Shown one piece after another: positions 1-8,049 of a DNA stretch of 64,000 nucleotides. This DNA comes from Gemmiger formicilis (GTDB lineage Bacteria; Bacillota; Clostridia; Oscillospirales; Ruminococcaceae). Numbering within the stretch: position 1 is the first letter of the stretch; the number at the start of each line of letters is the position of its first letter. Below the pieces are notes generated by a model. It worked only from the letters and a program-made list of their open reading frames with translations, was not told the DNA's origin and did not search any database. The stretch lies in NCBI RefSeq assembly GCF_016900095.1, contig NZ_JACJJP010000001.1, forward strand, positions 124,001 to 188,000, in the 5' to 3' direction. The position numbers and the translations under genes were made by a program.

Positions 1-228
1 CAGAATCTCCAGAATGGCGGCGGTGTTTTCGGAGGGGCCGTCATCAAAGGTCAGGCAGGCATATTTTCCTTCCAGCACGGCGGCAGCCTCCACCGCAACC
101 CGGTCATCCGGGATTGCGGTTTCCTCCTGCCGGTTACGGAACCTTTGTCCGGCCAGGATTCCCACCAGCCCGCAGAGAAGAAGCAGGGCTACCAGGCTGC
201 ACAAAACGGCTTTGCCGGATACGCGCAT
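1..228 (-). CDS. Polysaccharide deacetylase family protein, N-terminal part only
   Basis: Only the first 76 codons lie in the window; the rest continues past position 1. The ATG at 228 follows a GGGGGAAGG ribosome binding site. Residues about 5-25 form one hydrophobic segment after a short basic start (a signal anchor or uncleaved signal), followed by a charged linker. The last residues seen include LTFDDGPSE, the first NodB-homology motif, whose aspartates act in metal binding and catalysis in family 4 carbohydrate esterases. Such membrane-anchored proteins usually deacetylate peptidoglycan or another cell-surface glycan outside the membrane. The exact substrate cannot be read. It is downstream of trkH but separated from it by a terminator, so it is probably its own unit. 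Confidence 0.8.
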   Translation of the reverse strand, partial: MRVSGKAVLCSLVALLLLCGLVGILAGQRFRNRQEETAIPDDRVAVEAAAVLEGKYACLTFDDGPSENTAAILEIL

Positions 229-288
229 GGAACCTTCCCCCTTTGTATGGTGTCGTTCCATCTGTATGCGCCGGCGGCTTCCGGCATA

Positions 289-322
289 CAAAAACGCCCC
301 GGAACCGATGGTTCCGGGGCGT
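289..322 (-). terminator. Rho-independent terminator after trkH
   Basis: A near-perfect hairpin with arms CGCCCCGGAACC and GGTTCCGGGGCG around a 3-nt loop is followed on the minus strand by TTTTT. It lies 15 bases past the trkH stop codon. Confidence 0.85.
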
Positions 323-336
323 GCTGCCAACAAACG

Positions 337-1809
337 TCAGAAGCGCAGGGCCACGCGGCCACCGCGACGGCGGCGGCGCCAGGTGGACGGCGCGAACAGC
401 GCCAGCATGGGGAATAGTTCCAGACGGCCGGCCAGCATATCGAAGCTGAACAGCCATTTGCACCAAGGGGAGAAATCCGCAAAGGAGCCCATGGGGCCCA
501 CAATTTCCAGGCCGGGGCCAACGTTGTTGATACAGGTGGCCACGGCGGTGAAACTGGTGATCAAATCAAATCCATCCAGCGAGACAAGCAGAATGGAGAG
601 GACAAACAAAGACAGATACACACTGAGATACACGCTGGCACCGCGGACAGTCTTGTCGTCCAGGGGACGGCCTTCAAACCGGATGGTGGTGACCGCATGG
701 GGATGCAGCATGTGCTGGACCTCCCGCACGCTGGACTTGACCAGGATGATCACGCGGGAGACCTTCAGGCCGCCGGCCGTGGACCCGGCGCAAGCCCCCA
801 GGAACATGAGCATGACCAGGATGGTACGGCTGAAAGAGGGCCAGGCATTGAAATCGGTGGTGGCGTACCCGGTGGTGGTGACAATGGAAGACACCTGGAA
901 GAAGGACAGACGCAGCGCCTGGGCAAAGTTGCTGCACATCTGGCTCAGGTTGACGGCAATGGCGAGGGTGGACGCCGCCACCACCCCCAGGTAGGTCAGC
1001 AGTTCCTCGGAAAGGAAGGCCTGGCGGAAATGCCGCAGCAGAATGTAATAATACAGGTTGAAGTTGATGCCGAACAGCAGCATGAACACCGCGATGACCA
1101 TCTCGATATAAGCGCTGTTGTAGGCACCCACGCTGAGAGCCTTGCAGCTGAAACCGCCGGTACCGGCCGTGCCGAAGGAATGGATGAGGGCGTCGTACAG
1201 CGGCATGCCCCCGGCCAGGAGCAGCACCACTTCCGCCGCTGTCATCACCAGATAGATGCGGTAAAGGATTTTGGCGGTGTCCTGCAGTTTGCTGGACAGC
1301 TTGCCCACGGTAGGTCCGGGCACTTCGGCCCGCATCAGGTGCATGGCACGGCCGTCGGTCATAGGCACCACGGCCATGACAAAAACCAGGACGCCCATGC
1401 CGCCCACCCAGTGGGACAGGCTGCGCCAGAACAGGCACCCGCGGCTCATGGCCTCCACATCAGTCAGGATGCTGGACCCCGTGGTGGTGAAACCGGACAC
1501 CATCTCAAAGAAGGCATCGGTGTAGTCGGGGATATCCCCGGAAAGCAGGAACGGCAGCGCGCCGAAGGCACTCATCAGCACCCAGGCCAATGCTACCACC
1601 ACCAGGCCGTCCCGGGCATAAATTACAGTATCCTTTGGTTTGCGCAGACCAAGCACGCAGCCCAGCACCACCAGCAGCAGAATGGGAACCAGGAAAGCAA
1701 ACAGTGTATTCTCGCCGTACAGCAGGGCGCAAACCAACGGCAGCACCAGCAAGGCCGCTTCTGCCATGAAAATGCGGCCCAGAACAAAAGCAATCATTCG
1801 ATAATTCAT
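337..1809 (-). CDS. trkH: Trk-type potassium uptake channel subunit TrkH
   Basis: Integral membrane subunit of a Trk/Ktr potassium uptake system, 490 residues, the usual length for TrkH. The four pore-loop motifs are visible in order: GFTTTGSS (near residue 107), FGTAGTGGF (near 212), VTTTGYATTDF (near 311) and CINNVGPGLE (near 425). Each carries the selectivity-filter glycine. Hydrophobic segments between them fit the fourfold M1-P-M2 architecture. It starts 12 bases after the trkA stop and shares the trkA promoter, so channel and regulatory subunit are co-transcribed. The C-terminal arginine-rich tail is cytoplasmic. The ion (potassium) is from family knowledge. Confidence 0.93.
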   Translation of the reverse strand: MNYRMIAFVLGRIFMAEAALLVLPLVCALLYGENTLFAFLVPILLLVVLGCVLGLRKPKDTVIYARDGLVVVALAWVLMSAFGALPFLLSGDIPDYTDAFFEMVSGFTTTGSSILTDVEAMSRGCLFWRSLSHWVGGMGVLVFVMAVVPMTDGRAMHLMRAEVPGPTVGKLSSKLQDTAKILYRIYLVMTAAEVVLLLAGGMPLYDALIHSFGTAGTGGFSCKALSVGAYNSAYIEMVIAVFMLLFGINFNLYYYILLRHFRQAFLSEELLTYLGVVAASTLAIAVNLSQMCSNFAQALRLSFFQVSSIVTTTGYATTDFNAWPSFSRTILVMLMFLGACAGSTAGGLKVSRVIILVKSSVREVQHMLHPHAVTTIRFEGRPLDDKTVRGASVYLSVYLSLFVLSILLVSLDGFDLITSFTAVATCINNVGPGLEIVGPMGSFADFSPWCKWLFSFDMLAGRLELFPMLALFAPSTWRRRRRGGRVALRF

Positions 1810-1821
1810 CTGGCGCGCCCC

Positions 1822-3183
1822 TTACCGTACAATCTCTCGCAGGTCGTTAATGGGCGTGCCGGTGGTTACAACCACCACGTCATCCCCCTGGCGCAGGCAA
1901 TCGGAACCGGACGCAATGATGGTCTGCCCGTTGGCGCGCACAATGCCCGCAATCAGCATGTCCTTTTTCAGGGTCAGGTCCCGCAGGGGAACCCCCACAA
2001 AGGGAACGTCCGGCCCCACATTGAATTCCAGCATCTCCACCCGGCCGCCGAATGCCCGGTGCAGGGTGCGGATGTTGGAGCCGAAAGAGTTCTGCATGCC
2101 GCGCACATACTGCAAAATGGTCTCAGCGGTCACATCTCCGGTGGAAACCACGCTGTCCACCATGCCGTTGGCCGTGGCCAGATCCGCGAAGGAACTGCGG
2201 TTGATCTTGGCCACCACCTTGCAGGAGTTGAGCTGCGCCGCATACATGGAAAGGATGATGTTGGTCTCGTCCATGCCGGTCAGGGCCACAAAGGCATCCA
2301 TCTCGGCCAGGCCCTCCTCTTTCAGCAGTTCACTGTCGGCGGCATCGCCGTTGATGACCAGAATGCCCGGCAGACGCTCGCTGATATCCCGGCAGCGGGC
2401 AGGATTGTTGTCGATCACCGTAATGTGCATGTGCATGTCCCGCAGCTCTTTGAGCAGGTAATAGGCCATGCGGCTGGCACCGATCACCATCACATTGGAG
2501 GCACGGCCCTTGAACAGCCCCAGACGCCGGAAGAAGTGCTCCAGCTCCTGGGGGGTAGCGGTCAGGTAGACCTTGTCCCCTTCTTCCAGCACGAAATTGC
2601 CGTCCGGAATGCTGATATCCCGTCCCCGCACCACCGCGCACACCAACAGTTTGACGTGCATGTTGCTGTACAGATCCGACAGCTGCAGCCCGCACAGAGG
2701 GTTGCCATGGTTCAGGCGATATTCGATCAGTTCAAACCGGCCGCGGCAGAACTGTTCCAGCTTGATGGCGTTGGGAAAGCGCAGCACCCGGGAGATTTCG
2801 CGGGCGGTGGCCTTTTCCGGGTTGACGAACATGGAAAGGCCCAGTTCCTGACGCATGAACCGCAGCTGTTTTTCGTATTCCGGGTTGCGGATACGGGCAA
2901 TGGTGTGCCGTGTACCGATCTTTTTGGCAACCAGGCATGCCAGAATGTTGATTTCATCACTGGATGTGGTGGCCACCAGCAGGTCGGCTCCCGTTTCGAA
3001 GGCCTGGCTCTGGATATCGTAGCACCCGCCGTTGCCCGGCACGCCGCGCACGTCAAAAATATTCACAATGCTTTCCACGCGGTCGGGGTTGATATCGATT
3101 CCCACAATGTCGTGCCCTTCTGCCGTCAACTGCTCGGTCAGAGCACGGCCCACTTTGCCAAGGCCGACGATCACGATTTTCAT
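1822..3183 (-). CDS. trkA: Trk potassium uptake regulatory subunit TrkA
   Basis: Cytosolic NAD(H)-binding gating subunit of the Trk system, 453 residues, the same length as the Escherichia coli family member. It has two tandem RCK halves: the first opens with IVIVGLGKVGRAL at residues 3-15 (Rossmann glycine motif), the second with NVMVIGASRMAYYL near residue 228. Each half ends in a TrkA-C domain. The start is set at the ATG at 3183 because MKIVIVGLGKVG is the normal family N terminus and a GAGGTG site precedes it; an in-frame upstream start exists but has no such site. First gene of a trkA-trkH operon. Confidence 0.93.
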   Translation of the reverse strand: MKIVIVGLGKVGRALTEQLTAEGHDIVGIDINPDRVESIVNIFDVRGVPGNGGCYDIQSQAFETGADLLVATTSSDEINILACLVAKKIGTRHTIARIRNPEYEKQLRFMRQELGLSMFVNPEKATAREISRVLRFPNAIKLEQFCRGRFELIEYRLNHGNPLCGLQLSDLYSNMHVKLLVCAVVRGRDISIPDGNFVLEEGDKVYLTATPQELEHFFRRLGLFKGRASNVMVIGASRMAYYLLKELRDMHMHITVIDNNPARCRDISERLPGILVINGDAADSELLKEEGLAEMDAFVALTGMDETNIILSMYAAQLNSCKVVAKINRSSFADLATANGMVDSVVSTGDVTAETILQYVRGMQNSFGSNIRTLHRAFGGRVEMLEFNVGPDVPFVGVPLRDLTLKKDMLIAGIVRANGQTIIASGSDCLRQGDDVVVVTTGTPINDLREIVR

Positions 3184-3254
3184 ACTGCACCTCTGCACAT
3201 AGTACCTGCGCAAACACATGCTGTTTTGCGTATTTTTCCATTTTATCTTTGGCT

Positions 3255-3283
3255 ATTATACGAGAGGCTACGACAAAATTCAA
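3255..3283 (-). promoter_or_regulatory. Promoter of trkAH
   Basis: Minus-strand TTGAAT, 17-bp spacer, TATAAT. The predicted start lies about 65 bases upstream of the trkA ATG. Confidence 0.75.
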
Positions 3284-3395
3284 CTGTTTCTTTGCTGTGT
3301 CTTAGTTTACCAGGCCGATTCTTTACCGCTTCTTTGCTGCAAGAGGTTGATTTTTTGCGGCTGTGCCATGCAAAGACACCTATGCAAAAAAGGTC

Positions 3396-3424
3396 TTGCA
3401 TTTTGACTGCGGGTATGCTAAAAT
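3396..3424 (+). promoter_or_regulatory. Promoter of tRNA-Leu(GAG)
   Basis: TTGCAT, 17-bp spacer, TAAAAT, placed about 35 bases before the mature 5' end of the tRNA. It is divergent from the trkAH promoter. Confidence 0.7.
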
Positions 3425-3459
3425 AGCCATTGCAGCGCCGGTGGTTCGTCCGGTGTTAT

Positions 3460-3543
3460 GCGGAAGTGCTGGAATCGGCAGACAGGCACGTTTGAGGTGC
3501 GTGTGTCCATGACGTGTGGGTTCAAGTCCCATCTTCCGCACCA
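3460..3543 (+). tRNA. tRNA-Leu (anticodon GAG), CCA encoded
   Basis: The 7-bp acceptor stem GCGGAAG/CTTCCGC closes the molecule, followed by discriminator A and an encoded CCA. The anticodon stem CACGT/GCGTG holds the loop TTGAGGT, which gives anticodon GAG. A long variable arm and the T arm with TTCAAGT complete a class II leucine tRNA. It reads CUC and CUU codons. Confidence 0.95.
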
Positions 3544-3568
3544 ATGCAGCGGGTTCATTCCCGCCCGA

Positions 3569-3599
3569 AGCCCCGGCTTGATGCCGGGGCTTTTCTTTT
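3569..3599 (+). terminator. Terminator of tRNA-Leu(GAG)
   Basis: Hairpin AGCCCCGGC / GCCGGGGCT with a 5-nt loop followed by TTTTCTTTT. Confidence 0.85.
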
Positions 3600-3652
3600 G
3601 CCCTATTCTGCCGGCACCGGGCTGCAATTGTACACCGCCAAGGAGGCCTTGT

Positions 3653-5008
3653 ATGGCAACCACCCATGATACCGCCCTGACCAAAGGGCCGATCACAAAA
3701 AGTCTGATTCTGTTTGCCCTGCCCATGATGGCCGGGAATCTGCTGCAACAGCTGTACAACGTGGCCGACACCATCATCGTGGGGCGGTTTCTGGGGGCCG
3801 ACACCCTGGCAGCCGTTGGTTCCTCCTATACTCTGATGACCTTTCTCACCTCCATCCTGCTGGGTCTGTGCATGGGCAGCGGCGCGCTTTTTTCCATCCG
3901 CTGGGGCGAAGACGACCGGGCCGCACTGAAAAGCGGAATCTTTCATTCCTTCCTTTTCATAGCCGCCGTGGCGGTGGTGCTGAATGTGGCAGTGTTCGTC
4001 TTTCTGGACCCCATTCTGGTCCTGCTGCAGGTTCCCCGGGCCATCATCCCGCTGATGCGCACCTATCTATGGTGCATCTTCTGGGGAATTCCGGCTGTGT
4101 TCCTGTACAATTATTTTGCCGCCCTGCTGCGGGCGGTGGGCAACTCCATGGTGCCCTTGATCTTTTTGGGGATTTCGGCGGTGCTGAATATCCTGCTGGA
4201 CCTGACCTTCGTGCTGGTATGCGGTTGGGGTGTGGCCGGGGCCGCCATTGCAACGGTCATCGCCCAGTATGTATCCGGCATCGGCATTGGGGTTTATACC
4301 CTGCTGTGTCTGCCCTCCCTGGTGCCGGGCAAGGAGGATTGCTGCTGGAACCGCAGCGTGCTGAGCGAGATTGTCTCCTTTTCCCTGCTGACCTGCGTGC
4401 AGCAAAGCATCATGAACTTCGGTATCCTGATGGTACAGGGACTGGTCAACAGTTTCGGCGAGGTGGTCATGGCCGCCTTTGCCGCTGCGGTCAAGATTGA
4501 TTCCTTTGCCTATATGCCGGTGCAGGATTTCGGCAACGCCTTTTCCACCTTCATCGCCCAGAATTACGGCGCCCACAGCCGGGAACGCATCCGCAAAGGC
4601 ACCCGCAGTGCGGTGGTGAGCGCGGCGGTCTTCTGCGTGATCGTGAGCGCCGTTGTCTGTCTGTTTGCCGCCCCGCTCATGGGCATTTTTGTGGATCCCT
4701 CCGACCCGGCCGTGGAAGAGATCACCGCGGTGGGCGTCCGATATCTGTGGATTGAGGGGGCCTGCTACTGCGGTATCGGCATTCTGTTCTTGCTGTACGG
4801 GTTCTACCGCGCCGTGCGCCGCCCGGCCATGTCGGTGGTACTGACCGTCTTTTCCCTGGGCACCCGCGTGGCCCTGGCCTATGCTCTGGCACCCCGGGTG
4901 GGGGTGTGGGGCATCTGGATTTCGGTGCCCATCGGCTGGGCGCTGGCCGACCTGGTGGGGGCTGTGTACTACTTCCGCCACCGTGCGGCCCTGCTGCCGG
5001 AACCATAA
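3653..5008 (+). CDS. MATE family multidrug/sodium exporter
   Basis: Multidrug and toxic compound extrusion transporter of 451 residues with about 12 membrane segments in two homologous halves. The N terminus (TKSLILFALPMMAGNLLQQLY) and the following NVADTIIVGRFLG segment are typical of the bacterial DinF/NorM-like branch. It would export cationic drugs or metabolites using a sodium or proton gradient. The ATG at 3653 is chosen because AGGAGG lies 6 bases upstream and because the longer frame runs back into the tRNA. It stands alone between two leucine tRNA genes. The substrate is unknown. Confidence 0.88.
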   Translation: MATTHDTALTKGPITKSLILFALPMMAGNLLQQLYNVADTIIVGRFLGADTLAAVGSSYTLMTFLTSILLGLCMGSGALFSIRWGEDDRAALKSGIFHSFLFIAAVAVVLNVAVFVFLDPILVLLQVPRAIIPLMRTYLWCIFWGIPAVFLYNYFAALLRAVGNSMVPLIFLGISAVLNILLDLTFVLVCGWGVAGAAIATVIAQYVSGIGIGVYTLLCLPSLVPGKEDCCWNRSVLSEIVSFSLLTCVQQSIMNFGILMVQGLVNSFGEVVMAAFAAAVKIDSFAYMPVQDFGNAFSTFIAQNYGAHSRERIRKGTRSAVVSAAVFCVIVSAVVCLFAAPLMGIFVDPSDPAVEEITAVGVRYLWIEGACYCGIGILFLLYGFYRAVRRPAMSVVLTVFSLGTRVALAYALAPRVGVWGIWISVPIGWALADLVGAVYYFRHRAALLPEP

Positions 5009-5020
5009 CATGAACAACAC

Positions 5021-5055
5021 AAAACGCCCCGGCTGACATCAGCCGGGGCGTTTTT
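5021..5055. terminator. Bidirectional terminator between MATE gene and tRNA-Leu(UAG)
   Basis: Perfect 10-bp stem CGCCCCGGCT/AGCCGGGGCG, loop of 6, flanked by AAAA on the left and TTTTT on the right, so it can stop the plus-strand MATE transcript and the minus-strand tRNA transcript. Confidence 0.85.
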
Positions 5056-5138
5056 GGTGCGGATAACAGGAATCGAACCTGCACGTCATGGACACTGGAC
5101 CCTAAAACCAGCGCGTCTGCCAGTTCCGCCATATCCGC
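5055..5138 (-). tRNA. tRNA-Leu (anticodon UAG), CCA encoded
   Basis: The minus strand gives acceptor stem GCGGATA/TATCCGC, discriminator A and an encoded CCA. The anticodon loop TTTAGGG gives UAG; the first pair under the loop is a U-U mismatch. A long variable arm marks class II. The variable-arm stretch GTGTCCATGACGTG is identical to that of the other leucine tRNA at 3460. Confidence 0.93.
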
Positions 5139-5150
5139 TCAACACACACC

Positions 5151-5179
5151 AGTGTACCAAGCGGCGGCCAATTTGTCAA
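5151..5179 (-). promoter_or_regulatory. Promoter of tRNA-Leu(UAG)
   Basis: Minus-strand TTGACA, 17-bp spacer, TACACT. The -35 box overlaps the last codons of the fumarase beta gene. Confidence 0.8.
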
Positions 5180-5739
5180 TCGGCGGACAGACTTTGCAGA
5201 TAGGCGGCCGGGCCGCTCTCGTACAGATCGCCGCCGTGGGCGTCCAGCAGGACGGTCAGCGGCATGTCCTGCACGGTCAGGCGGCGCACGGCCTCGCAGC
5301 CCAGATCGGGCCAGGCAATGACTTCACAGCTGCGGATGCTGGCGGCCATCAGGGCACCGGCGCCCCCCAGCGCGGCCAGGTACACCGCCCCATTCTTGAC
5401 CACTGCGGCCTTGACGGCGGCATCCCGTTTACCTTTGCCGATCATACAGGCAAGGCCCAGATCCAGAAGGCGCGGGGTGAACTTATCCATGCGTCCGGCA
5501 GTGGTGGGGCCCGCCGCCCCGATCACCTGACCGGGACGTTCGGGGGTCGGTCCCACATAGTAGATAGCAGCGCCGCGGATGTCGAAAGGCAGCGGTTTGC
5601 CGGCATCCAGCAGTTCCATCATACGGCCGTGGGCCGCATCCCGGGCGGTGTACACGGTACCGGAAAGCAGCACTGTATCTCCCGCCTGCAGAACAGACAG
5701 GGCTTCGCGGGTCAGCGGTGTGTGGAGTTCATACTGCAT
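5176..5739 (-). CDS. Iron-sulfur fumarate hydratase (class I), beta subunit
   Basis: C-terminal half of a two-subunit, oxygen-sensitive [4Fe-4S] hydro-lyase that interconverts fumarate and malate. The 187 residues contain the swivelling-domain motifs GDTVLLSGTVYTARDAAH near residue 22 and IGAAGPTTAGRMD near residue 75 of the tartrate/fumarate beta family. The ATG at 5739 is preferred: GGAGG lies 8 bases upstream, whereas the GTG at 5748 sits on the ribosome binding site. That site is inside the end of the 66-codon gene upstream, so translation is probably coupled. L-tartrate dehydratase is the alternative, but the neighbouring malic enzyme favours fumarase. Confidence 0.85.
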   Translation of the reverse strand: MQYELHTPLTREALSVLQAGDTVLLSGTVYTARDAAHGRMMELLDAGKPLPFDIRGAAIYYVGPTPERPGQVIGAAGPTTAGRMDKFTPRLLDLGLACMIGKGKRDAAVKAAVVKNGAVYLAALGGAGALMAASIRSCEVIAWPDLGCEAVRRLTVQDMPLTVLLDAHGGDLYESGPAAYLQSLSAD

Positions 5740-5744
5740 GGCGG

Positions 5745-5945
5745 TCACCTCCCCTGCCGTGCACGGCGGTGCAGTTCCTTGATCTCCTCATGATGGCGGT
5801 TGACCATGTCTTCCAGCTTGGGGTCCGCGATTCCCACCCCGGGCCGGGAGGAGGAAAGCGGAATATCAATGCCGGAAGTGCGGGTTTCGCGGCGGCCCAC
5901 ACCTTCCAGGGAGATATCAATATCGGATTGACGTTTTGCGGGCAT
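5745..5945 (-). CDS. Small uncharacterised protein between fumarase subunits
   Basis: 66 residues, not recognised. It fills the gap between the two fumarase subunit genes: it starts 28 bases after the alpha stop and its stop codon lies next to the beta ribosome binding site. The N-terminal half contains two short similar stretches (SDIDISLEGVGRRET and SGIDIPLSSSRPGVG); the C-terminal third (KLEDMVNRHHEEIKELHRRARQG) is charged and likely helical. No signal peptide, membrane segment or cysteine. AGGAAGTGAG precedes the ATG. Tight packing and normal composition argue that it is real. A role as a fumarase accessory or assembly factor is only a guess from position. Confidence 0.6.
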   Translation of the reverse strand: MPAKRQSDIDISLEGVGRRETRTSGIDIPLSSSRPGVGIADPKLEDMVNRHHEEIKELHRRARQGR

Positions 5946-5973
5946 AACTCTTTCTCACTTCCTGATGGCGTAT

Positions 5974-6822
5974 TTACAGTTCGGCGGTGGCGCGGCGGGT
6001 GACATGGCAGCCGATGTTGACTGCCACCGGCAGGCAGGCTACATGGGTGGGTGCCTGTTCGATGGCCACCCCCAGGCAGGTGGTGGCGCCGCCGAATCCC
6101 TGCGGCCCGATGCCCATGGCGTTGATGGCCTCGCACAGCTCTTTTTCCAGGGACGCATAGTAGGGATCCGGGTTGGGACAGTCCAGCGGGCGCAGCAAGG
6201 CGTGCTTGGCCAGCAGAGCACACTTGTCGAAGCTGCCGCCCACACCCACGCCAAGAATGATGGGCGGGCAGGGATTGGAACCGGCCAGGCGGACGGTCTC
6301 CAGCACAAAATCTTTCACACCCTGCACCCCGTCGGCGGGTTTGAGCATGGCCAGGCGGCTCATGTTCTCACTGCCGGCCCCCTTGGGGGCCACCGTGATG
6401 CGGCAGCCGTCCCCGGGAACCAGCTCCACGGTCAGGAACGCCGGGGCGTTGTCCTCGGTGTTCTGCCGCTTCAGCGGGTCGCCGGTGATGCTCTTGCGCA
6501 GGTAGCCCTTGGTGTAGCCCCGGCGCACCCCTTCGTCCACCGCTTCCCGCAGGGTTCCGCCGGTGATGTGGGCGTCCTGTCCCAGTTCCACAAACACGCA
6601 GGCCATGCCGGTGTCCTGGCAGATGGGCAGTTCCTTTTCGGCGGCGGCGTCCAGATTGGAGCGCAGCAGTTCCAGGGTGGTGCGGGCCAGAGGCCAGGGC
6701 TCGGCCTGGATGGCCTGCTCTTCCGCCGTACGGATATCCTCCGGCAGAAAGCGGTTGGCCTGAATGCACAGCTGTTCCACCGCCTCGGTGATGGCGGCGG
6801 CCTGAATTTCGCGGATGCTCAT
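5974..6822 (-). CDS. Iron-sulfur fumarate hydratase (class I), alpha subunit
   Basis: Catalytic iron-sulfur subunit, 282 residues, typical for the alpha chain. Cluster-ligand cysteines are seen in LPICQDTGMACVF (near residue 67), in SNPCPPIILGVGVGGSFDKC (near 187) and in GPQGFGGATTCLGVAIE (near 250). With the beta subunit it forms the enzyme linking malate to fumarate in the reductive arm of an incomplete citric-acid cycle. Its ATG overlaps the malic-enzyme stop (ATGA), so expression is translationally coupled; no strong ribosome binding site of its own is visible. Confidence 0.9.
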   Translation of the reverse strand: MSIREIQAAAITEAVEQLCIQANRFLPEDIRTAEEQAIQAEPWPLARTTLELLRSNLDAAAEKELPICQDTGMACVFVELGQDAHITGGTLREAVDEGVRRGYTKGYLRKSITGDPLKRQNTEDNAPAFLTVELVPGDGCRITVAPKGAGSENMSRLAMLKPADGVQGVKDFVLETVRLAGSNPCPPIILGVGVGGSFDKCALLAKHALLRPLDCPNPDPYYASLEKELCEAINAMGIGPQGFGGATTCLGVAIEQAPTHVACLPVAVNIGCHVTRRATAEL

Positions 6823-7994
6823 GTCCGGGCCACACCGCTTTCCCGCGCGGCTTGCGCCACAGCGTCGGCCACGGCCTGTGCCACACGGGGGTCAAAGGCC
6901 TTGGGCAGAATGTTTTCTTCGTTGAGTTCCTCGTCGGGGATCAGGGAGGCGATGGCCCGGGCGGCGGCCAGCTTCATGGGCGCATTGATGTCCCGGGCAC
7001 GCACGGACAGGGCCCCCTTGAAGATGCCGGGGAAGGCCAGCACATTGTTGACCTGGTTGGGGAAGTCGCTGCGGCCGGTACCCACCACACGCACACCGGC
7101 GGCCTTGGCAGCGTCGGGCATGATTTCCGGAGTGGGGTTGGCCATGGCAAAGACGATGGCGTCCGGAGCCATGGTGGCAGCCATTTCGGGCGTCAGTGCC
7201 CCGGCGATGGACGTGCCGATGAACAGGTCGGCCCCGCGGATGGCTTCCGCCAGACCGCCGGTGACCCGGCGGGGGTTGGTGGATTCGGCCAGAGCCGCTT
7301 TATGGCCCACAAAACCGGCGGGACGACCGGGCACCAGGATGCCGTGCTCATCCACGGCGATGATGTCCCTGGCACCGGCAGTCTGCAGCATCTTGATGAT
7401 GGCAGTGCCGGCAGCGCCGGGGCCGTTCTGCACAATTCGGATGTCTTCCAGACGCTTGCCCACCACCTTGAGGGCGTTGAGCACACCGGCCAGCACAATG
7501 ATGGCGGTGCCGTGCTGGTCATCATGGAAAACGGGAATATCCAGGTCCCGCTCCAGTTCCGCCTCAATCTCAAAGCATTCGGGGCTGCGGATGTCCTCCA
7601 GGTTGATGCCGCCGAAGGTGGGCGCAATGGCCTTGACCGCCGCCACAACCTCTTCCTTGGTGGTGGCGTTCAGGCAGATGGGGAAAGCATCCACCCCGCC
7701 GAATTCCTTGAACAGCACGCACTTGCCTTCCATGACCGGCAGGCCGGCTTCAGGTCCGATATTGCCCAGGCCCAGCACAGCGGTACCGTTGGTGACCACA
7801 GCCACCGTGCGGCCCTTGAGGGTGTAGGTGTAAACGTCGTCGGGGTTTTCCTTGATTTTGCGGCAGGGCTCGGCTACACCGGGGGTGTAGGCGGTGGACA
7901 GGGCATCCTTGTCCCGCACTTCCACCAGACTGTTGACGGTCAGTTTGCCACGATGGGCCTTGTGCATGGCAAGAGCGGCGGCATTGTAATCCAT
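6819..7994 (-). CDS. NAD(P)-dependent malic enzyme (oxaloacetate-decarboxylating)
   Basis: Interconverts malate and pyruvate plus carbon dioxide with NAD(P). 391 residues, the short prokaryotic form without the phosphotransacetylase tail. Tyr36 lies in AYTPGVAEPC, the metal site appears as VFHDDQHGTA, and the nucleotide-binding motif as QNGPGAAGTAI. The start at 7994 (MDYNAAALAMHK) has GAAAGGAAG upstream; frames that start further upstream enter the CDF gene. Third enzyme activity of a malate module with the two fumarase subunits, allowing pyruvate-malate-fumarate flow. Confidence 0.92.
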   Translation of the reverse strand: MDYNAAALAMHKAHRGKLTVNSLVEVRDKDALSTAYTPGVAEPCRKIKENPDDVYTYTLKGRTVAVVTNGTAVLGLGNIGPEAGLPVMEGKCVLFKEFGGVDAFPICLNATTKEEVVAAVKAIAPTFGGINLEDIRSPECFEIEAELERDLDIPVFHDDQHGTAIIVLAGVLNALKVVGKRLEDIRIVQNGPGAAGTAIIKMLQTAGARDIIAVDEHGILVPGRPAGFVGHKAALAESTNPRRVTGGLAEAIRGADLFIGTSIAGALTPEMAATMAPDAIVFAMANPTPEIMPDAAKAAGVRVVGTGRSDFPNQVNNVLAFPGIFKGALSVRARDINAPMKLAAARAIASLIPDEELNEENILPKAFDPRVAQAVADAVAQAARESGVART

Positions 7995-8049
7995 GGGTCG
8001 ACTTCCTTTCTGTGATGGCATCTTCCCCGCCGAAGTTGCGGGGCGCAGA

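Noticed and set aside
697-3426. A 909-codon open frame on the plus strand opposite trkH and trkA
   Set aside because: Frame lies antisense to two well-supported genes, has His/Gln/Gly-rich composition typical of GC-rich antisense frames, and no ribosome binding site.
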